Part shown: positions 59,405 to 64,000 of the stretch, in pieces
Position numbering within the stretch: the stretch's first letter is position 1
How the letters are laid out: the number at the start of each line of letters is the position of its first letter
NCBI RefSeq assembly: GCF_001423905.1
Contig: NZ_LMPQ01000010.1
Coordinates: 430,802 to 494,801 of the forward strand
DNA length: 64,000 nucleotides
Reading direction: 5' to 3'
Source: Frigoribacterium sp. Leaf186
GTDB taxonomy: Bacteria; Actinomycetota; Actinomycetes; Actinomycetales; Microbacteriaceae
The notes under the pieces: generated by a model
What the model saw: only the letters and a program-made list of their open reading frames with translations
Databases searched by the model: none
Told to the model about the DNA's origin: nothing
Program-made: the position numbers and the translations under genes

Positions 59405-60657
59405 GCCGAGGCCCGCGTCGCGACCGGGTGCCCCGCGGCGACCGCGTGGACCGCGGCCTCGAAGGCGTCGAGCGCGACGGCCACGTCGGCGAGGGTGACG
59501 ATCTCGTCGGGGTGGTGGCTGATGCCGCCGTTGCCGCACCGGACGAACAGCATGGCCCACCCGGTCAGCTCGGCGACGGCCATGGCGTCGTGCCCGGCCT
59601 TCGAGAACAGGACCATCGGGTCGGTGTCTCCGGTGGCGACGACGCCCTCGCGGACGAAACCACGGAGGCGCGGCGAGGCCACCACGGCCGGCGCCCGGTG
59701 GGTCTCGTCGACGGCGAAGGTCAGGCCACGACGCTCGCCGACCTCGGCGGCGACGGCCTGGATGCCGGCCCAGACCTCGTCTCGACGGTCGTCGTGCTCG
59801 CCGCGGAGGTCGAGGCTGAACTCGACGAGCCCGGGGATGACGTTGACCCCGCCGGGGAACGCCTGCAACCGGCCGACGGTCGCGACGCAGTCGGCCTCGC
59901 GGGCCAGGCGCTCGACGGCGAGGACGATCTCGCTCGCCCCGGCGAGGGCGTCGTGCCTGCGGTGGAACGGCACCCCGCCGGCGTGACCGGCCACGCCGGT
60001 CAACGTCAGCTCGAAACGGCGAGCGCCGGCGATCGACGAGACGACGGCGAGGGCGCGGTCGGCCTCTTCGAGGTACGGCCCCTGCTCGATGTGCGTCTCG
60101 AGGTAGCCCACGACGTCGGACGGGTCGTACGCGGCGTCGGCCACCCGCTCGGGGTCGAGGCCGAACGCGCGGAAGGCGTCGCGCAACGTCGTGCCGCCGG
60201 CGTCGACCAGGGACCACCACTCGGGCAGCCAGGTGCCGGCGACGGCACGCGAACCGAGCAGGGCGGTGCCGAACCGGGTGCCCTCTTCGTCGCCGAACGC
60301 CAGCACCTCGATCGCGAACGGCAGGCGGGTGCCGGCGGCGTGGAGACGGCCGACCAGGGCGATGCCGAGCAGCACGCCGAGGATGCCGTCGTAGCGACCG
60401 GCGTCGGGCACCGTGTCGAGGTGAGAGCCGAGCAGCAGGGCGGGCTGCCCGGGCTCGGTGCCCTCGTAGCGACCCCGCTGGTTGCCGGCGGCGTCCTGCC
60501 AGGTCGTCATGCCGGCCTGCTGCATCCACTCGCCGGCCATCGCGTTCACCCGGGCGTGCTCGGGCGAGAGGTAGACGCGCTCGATGCCGGTCGCGCTGCT
60601 CGAGACCGCCGCGAGGGCGTCACAGCGCTCGAGGACGAGACGGGCCTCGGAGCTCAC
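59401..60657 (-). CDS. allC: Allantoate amidohydrolase
   Basis: A 418-residue M20-family metallo-hydrolase that converts allantoate to ureidoglycine, ammonia and CO2. The di-metal ligands are visible: LLGSHLDTVPDAGRYDG, the FGDEEGTRF pair, ETHIEQGPYLEE and, near the end, SKAGHDAM and SHHPDE. GTG start overlaps the aminotransferase stop (GTGA) and the stop overlaps the regulator's GTG, so three genes are coupled. A dispersed repeat (59664) is in frame at a surface loop, and another (60659) lies just inside the 3' end of the aminotransferase gene. Confidence 0.93.
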   Translation of the reverse strand: MSSEARLVLERCDALAAVSSSATGIERVYLSPEHARVNAMAGEWMQQAGMTTWQDAAGNQRGRYEGTEPGQPALLLGSHLDTVPDAGRYDGILGVLLGIALVGRLHAAGTRLPFAIEVLAFGDEEGTRFGTALLGSRAVAGTWLPEWWSLVDAGGTTLRDAFRAFGLDPERVADAAYDPSDVVGYLETHIEQGPYLEEADRALAVVSSIAGARRFELTLTGVAGHAGGVPFHRRHDALAGASEIVLAVERLAREADCVATVGRLQAFPGGVNVIPGLVEFSLDLRGEHDDRRDEVWAGIQAVAAEVGERRGLTFAVDETHRAPAVVASPRLRGFVREGVVATGDTDPMVLFSKAGHDAMAVAELTGWAMLFVRCGNGGISHHPDEIVTLADVAVALDAFEAAVHAVAAGHPVATRASA

Positions 60658-61907
60658 GCCGCGCCTCCGTCGAGGCCGCGATCGACGTCGAGGTACACGT
60701 CGTACGCCCCGCCGACGCCGCCTCCGCCGGTGATCGGGGCGCCCTCGCGCCGCAGGACGGCCTCGAGCGCGGCGAGCGTCGTGAGCACGGTGTCGCGCCG
60801 AGCGTTGTAGCCCATCGTGCCGATGCGCCAGACCCTGCCGTGCAGCGGGCCGAACGACGTGCCGATCTCGATGCCGAAGTCGGCGAGCATGGCCCCGCGC
60901 ACCCGGTCGCCGTCGACCCCGTCGGGGATCACCACGGCGACCACGTTGTTCATCTTGTGCTCGAGGTCGCCGAAGGTCTCGAGCCCGAGCCCCTGCACGC
61001 CGGCGAGCATCGCCCGGCCGTGCAGCTCGTGCCGGGCGACCGCGGCGTCGAGGCCCTCGTCGACCACGACGCGGGCGCACTCCCGGGCACCCCAGAGCAT
61101 GGTGGTCGCCTCGGTGTGGTGGTTGAGGCGCTGCGGGCCCCAGTAGTCGAAGATCATCGCGAGGTCGAAGTAGTTCGAGGCGATGCGGTGCGCGCTGGTC
61201 GTGTCGCCGTCGCCGCGGATGCCGGCCTCGATCGACGTGCGGGCCCGGATGACCTCGACGGCCCGCTCGCTGTAGGTGACCGGTGACGAGCCCGAGGGGC
61301 CACCGAGGCACTTCTGCAGGCCGGCGCTGACGGCGTCGAGACCGAGCTCGTCGGTGCGGAACGCGTTGCCGACGATCGAGGCGGTGACGTCGGTGTAGAA
61401 CAGCACGCCGTGGCGGGCGCAGACCTCGCCCAGGCCCTCGAGCGGTTGGGCGACGGTGGTCGAGGTGTCGCCGTGCACGACCGCGAGCAGCTTGGGCTGC
61501 ACCTGTTCGATGGCACGAGCGATCGTCTCGAGCGTGAAGACCTGGCCCCAGGGCACCTCGATGACGTGGACCTCGGCACCGCAGCGCTCGGCGATCTCGC
61601 GCAGCAGGTGGCCGAACCGCCCGAAGACCGGCACGAGCACCTTGTCACCGGGCTCGATGAGCGACACGAGCGACGCCTCGATGCCGGCACGCGAGGTGCC
61701 GTCGACGAGCAGCGTCTGCTGGTTCGTGGTCTGGAACACCTCGCGGTAGAGGGCCTGCGTCTCGTCCATGTAGGCGGTCATGGCGGGGTCGTACTGACCG
61801 ACGAGTTGGGCCGACATCGCTCGCAGCACGCGCGGGTCGGCGTTGATCGGGCCGGGGCCCATCAGCAGGCGGGCGGGCGGATCGATCGGCTGGAAGACTC
61901 GTTTCAC
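60654..61907 (-). CDS. pucG: Alanine-glyoxylate-type aminotransferase (PucG-like)
   Basis: A 417-residue PLP-dependent aminotransferase of the class V type. The start LMGPGPINADPRVLRAM, LVDGTSRAGIEASL and the PLP-lysine in SAGLQKCLGGPSGSSP match the alanine/serine-glyoxylate group. Next to allB and allC it is very likely (S)-ureidoglycine-glyoxylate aminotransferase, which transfers the amino group of ureidoglycine to glyoxylate. The GTG at 61907 lies exactly 7 nt after TAGGGT on the minus strand, which chooses it over an upstream start. Confidence 0.88.
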   Translation of the reverse strand: MKRVFQPIDPPARLLMGPGPINADPRVLRAMSAQLVGQYDPAMTAYMDETQALYREVFQTTNQQTLLVDGTSRAGIEASLVSLIEPGDKVLVPVFGRFGHLLREIAERCGAEVHVIEVPWGQVFTLETIARAIEQVQPKLLAVVHGDTSTTVAQPLEGLGEVCARHGVLFYTDVTASIVGNAFRTDELGLDAVSAGLQKCLGGPSGSSPVTYSERAVEVIRARTSIEAGIRGDGDTTSAHRIASNYFDLAMIFDYWGPQRLNHHTEATTMLWGARECARVVVDEGLDAAVARHELHGRAMLAGVQGLGLETFGDLEHKMNNVVAVVIPDGVDGDRVRGAMLADFGIEIGTSFGPLHGRVWRIGTMGYNARRDTVLTTLAALEAVLRREGAPITGGGGVGGAYDVYLDVDRGLDGGAA

Positions 61908-61983
61908 CTGACCCACCCTACGCAACCCGTGTTTCAGGCAGGTGAACGAGTCGACCTGTCGACCGGGTCGCGCCCGTGGCCGA

Positions 61984-61993
61984 GGAGGCGCGG
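61984..61993 (+). repeat. Dispersed-repeat copy between amidase and aminotransferase
   Basis: A full-consensus forward copy (GGCCGAGGAGGCGCGGGTCACG around it), overlapping the last bases before the amidase-fusion stop region (61995) and about 75 bases upstream of the aminotransferase start. Confidence 0.8.
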
Positions 61994-61994
61994 G

Positions 61995-63746
61995 TCACGT
62001 CGCCCACGACGCCGCCAGACCCAGCAGCCCCAGGTCGGTGCCCCGCGGCCCCACGAGGCACAGCCCGACGGGTGCATGGCGCCCGGAGGCGAGCGGCACC
62101 TCGAGGACGGGGGCCGAGACGGCGGGAGCACCGAGGACTCCCGCGATGCACGTCAGGCCGAGCGTCGCCGAGCGGACGGCGTCGACCTCGGCCGCGGTCG
62201 CGCCGAGCGACGGAGCAGCCGACGACGCGCTCGGCAGCAGCAGCACCCGCCCGTCGAGGAGGGCCTCGAGACGGCGACGCTCGTGCCCCAACGCGACCCG
62301 CGCCTCCTCGGCCTGCTGCGACGTGATCGTCGAACCGAACGCGAACCGGGACGCCACGTCGGGGGCCAGTTCGCCGGGATGCGCGGTGATCCAGTCGCCG
62401 TCGGACTGCCAGGCCTCGAACGCCTGCAGCACGCGGAACAGCTCGAACAGCTGCGCGACGTCGCCCAGCTGCACCTGACCGGGACGCTCGACCCGGCCCG
62501 CCGCGGTCGCCTCGTCCAGAGTCCGCCCGAACTCGACCCGCACCTCGGGGGCGACCGAGGCGAGCAGGGTCGGGTCGACCACGTACGACGGCTCGACCGA
62601 CACCTGGTCGGCCGCGGGCAGCGACGCCCCCGCCGCCCGACGGAGGGTGTCGACGTCTCGGGTCAGCCAGCCGATCGTGTCGAAGGTCGGAGCGAGGGGC
62701 AGCAGCCCGGTGCGGTCGACGGCCCCGTGGGTCGTCCGGATGCCCCAGAGGCCCTGGTACGACGCCGGGACCCGGAGCGACCCGCCGGTGTCGGTGCCGA
62801 GGCCGATGCTGGCCTGCCCGAGGGCGACCGCCGTCGCCGGACCGCTGGTCGAGCCCCCTGAGATCGCCCCGGGAACGGCCGGGTTGGGTGGGGTGCCGTA
62901 GGCGGAGTTGCGCCCGGCGATGCTGTACGCGAACTCGTCGGTCTGGGCGATGCCGCGCAGGTCGGCCCCCGCGTCGAGCAGGTGCCGCACCGCGGCCGCG
63001 TGGCGGGGCTCGACGGGGGCGTCGTGCAGCCGGGCGGGCACCCCGGCACCGATCGCGTGCCCCGCGACGGCGAAGAGGTCCTTCACGGCGACGGTCTCGC
63101 CCGCGAGCGTGCCGACGGACGACGCATCGGGTCCGCCGCCGTCGGCACCCCCGACCGCTCCGGTCGCCCCGGACGGCCCGGACGGCCCGGCGAGCCCGGG
63201 CCCCGATCCCGACCCCGCAGGAGGCGCGGCGGGGGTCGCCCCCGCCTCTCGCCGCCCGGCGACCAGCGGCTCGCCCACGACCCGCCACACCCGCCGGTCG
63301 ACGGCCGGCGGTGGTGCCTGCACCTGCGCGGACGCGACGCGCCACGGTCGAGCACCCCCCGAGCCGACGCCCGGCGCACGCCGCCAGAGCTGCGTGACGA
63401 CCCCTCGCCCACCACCGGTGGGAGCGTTGACGGACACGATGAGTGCCGTGTCGGCATCGACCACCCGGACGTGCCGTTCGACCACGCGACGGACGGGCCC
63501 GGAGCCGCGTCTGCCGCGGAACGCCGTGATCGCCTCGTGCCCGACCAGCAGGCCCCCGGCGTCGGCACGCAGGACGGTGGCGGTCGGCTCGAAGGCTGCG
63601 GCGAGCGCCGCCTGGTCGTCGGCGCCGAGCGCGCGTTCGTAGGCGTCGAACGCGGCGAGGAGCCCGTCGGGCAGGTCGCCCTCGACGGACGTGGGGACGG
63701 TGCCCGGAGCGACCCGCGCCTCCTCGGGGCCGGCCGCCTCAGCCAC
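61995..63746 (-). CDS. AtzH-like domain fused to amidase
   Basis: A 583-residue fusion. Residues about 20-160 resemble the AtzH/DUF3225 NTF2-like domain (FDAYERALGADDQAALAAAFEP, RADAGGLLVGHEAITAFRGRR). A Gly/Ser/Pro-rich linker follows, then an amidase-signature enzyme with the catalytic Lys in VAVKDLFAVAG, cis-Ser in GGSTSGPATA and nucleophile Ser in GTDTGGSLRVPASYQG. It hydrolyses an amide such as allophanate or another urea derivative. Its GTG overlaps the next gene's stop by 8 bases. Copies at 62298, 63220 and 63714 are read in frame, two of them as EEARVA, at the N-terminus, linker and a loop. Confidence 0.88.
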   Translation of the reverse strand: MAEAAGPEEARVAPGTVPTSVEGDLPDGLLAAFDAYERALGADDQAALAAAFEPTATVLRADAGGLLVGHEAITAFRGRRGSGPVRRVVERHVRVVDADTALIVSVNAPTGGGRGVVTQLWRRAPGVGSGGARPWRVASAQVQAPPPAVDRRVWRVVGEPLVAGRREAGATPAAPPAGSGSGPGLAGPSGPSGATGAVGGADGGGPDASSVGTLAGETVAVKDLFAVAGHAIGAGVPARLHDAPVEPRHAAAVRHLLDAGADLRGIAQTDEFAYSIAGRNSAYGTPPNPAVPGAISGGSTSGPATAVALGQASIGLGTDTGGSLRVPASYQGLWGIRTTHGAVDRTGLLPLAPTFDTIGWLTRDVDTLRRAAGASLPAADQVSVEPSYVVDPTLLASVAPEVRVEFGRTLDEATAAGRVERPGQVQLGDVAQLFELFRVLQAFEAWQSDGDWITAHPGELAPDVASRFAFGSTITSQQAEEARVALGHERRRLEALLDGRVLLLPSASSAAPSLGATAAEVDAVRSATLGLTCIAGVLGAPAVSAPVLEVPLASGRHAPVGLCLVGPRGTDLGLLGLAASWAT

Positions 63747-64000
63747 CGAAGTCCGCCTTGCGGATGCGGGCGTGCACGCCCTTGACCAGGTCGACGACCT
63801 GCGAGATGTCGAAGTCGGTCGCGGCCGAGAGGTACGCGTAGGCGATACTGCGGTCCATGCCGTAGCGGGCCTCGAGCAGGTCGATGGCCGCCCGCACGCA
63901 GGCTCGCACCGCCTCGTCGAGGTCTTCGTCGAGACCGGTCGGCACGAGCATCTCGGCGGTCTCGGCGAGCGGACCGGCGATCTCGCCGAACAGCGCGACG
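63739..64000 (-). CDS. Acetamidase/formamidase family protein, C-terminal part
   Basis: The C-terminal 86 residues of a protein that continues past the window edge. The ending MDRSIAYAYLSAATDFDISQVVDLVKGVHARI is the conserved tail of the acetamidase/formamidase family (FmdA/AmdA), which hydrolyse short amides to ammonia. Upstream in frame is a sequence such as EIAGPLAETAEMLVPTGL, in agreement. The stop overlaps the amidase fusion start. It would add formamide or acetamide use to the nitrogen-scavenging cluster. Confidence 0.85.
   Translation of the reverse strand, partial: VALFGEIAGPLAETAEMLVPTGLDEDLDEAVRACVRAAIDLLEARYGMDRSIAYAYLSAATDFDISQVVDLVKGVHARIRKADFGG

Noticed and set aside
58499-60529. 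A much longer N-terminus for the RpiR regulator
   Set aside because: The upstream part is out-of-frame allC; the GTG at 59404 overlaps the allC stop in the usual GTGA way.

Overview
The window is a 64 kb stretch of a very GC-rich (about 70%) actinobacterial chromosome. The gene set (Lhr next to a Nei2-type glycosylase, DUF1810, DUF3140, DUF1684, DUF427, AbiEi-like protein, lactococcin-972-type bacteriocin locus) and the leaderless gene starts suggest a Microbacteriaceae-type organism (Curtobacterium/Frigoribacterium-like). That placement is an inference; there is no rRNA here. Coding density is high, genes lie on both strands, and I see no tRNA, rRNA, transposase, integrase, prophage or CRISPR array.

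Layout. 1-16 kb: small housekeeping and hypothetical genes (DUF427, ComB-like, nucleoside deaminase, DUF1684, DEAD-box helicase with a long leader and RG-rich tail, EthD, AbiEi-like, NUDIX, esterase, SIMPL, double GNAT, DUF1810, prolyl aminopeptidase, two SDRs, PAP2, aldo/keto reductase). 16-24 kb: azoreductase, Fic protein, and an lhr-nei2 repair operon. 24-26.3 kb: duplicated peroxiredoxins flanking a pyrimidine-dimer-glycosylase-like gene. 26.4-32.7 kb: APC permease and a duplicated membrane-anchored beta-propeller protein. 32.8-37.8 kb: a three-gene minus-strand operon (GT2 glucan synthase, HlyD-like protein, GH81 endo-beta-1,3-glucanase), probably a curdlan-like beta-glucan system. 38-46.6 kb: HAD phosphatase, GH18-like lipoprotein, zwf, transglutaminase-like protein and small genes. 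46.7-50 kb: a lactococcin-972-family bacteriocin precursor, its 7TM-type membrane protein and its ABC ATPase. 50-55 kb: lipoprotein, transglycosylase-like protein, AI-2E permease, DUF1653, carboxylesterase. 55-64 kb: a purine/allantoin catabolism cluster (DUF1275, allantoinase, MBL hydrolase, RpiR regulator, allantoate amidohydrolase, ureidoglycine-glyoxylate-type aminotransferase, AtzH-amidase fusion, acetamidase/formamidase running off the end).

The most unusual signal is not a gene. A short dispersed repeat, consensus CCGAGGAGGCGCGGGTC (core GGAGGCGCG), occurs about 60 times on both strands. It lies between genes, in linkers inside genes, as inverted pairs that form 13-14 bp hairpins, as part of a Shine-Dalgarno, and across the signal-peptide region of the GH81 gene. 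Two further families of long (25-30 bp) near-perfect hairpins sit mainly between convergent genes. More than twenty genes have a -10-like hexamer ending exactly 6-7 nt before the start codon, which points to widespread leaderless transcription; this spacing was used to choose several starts.
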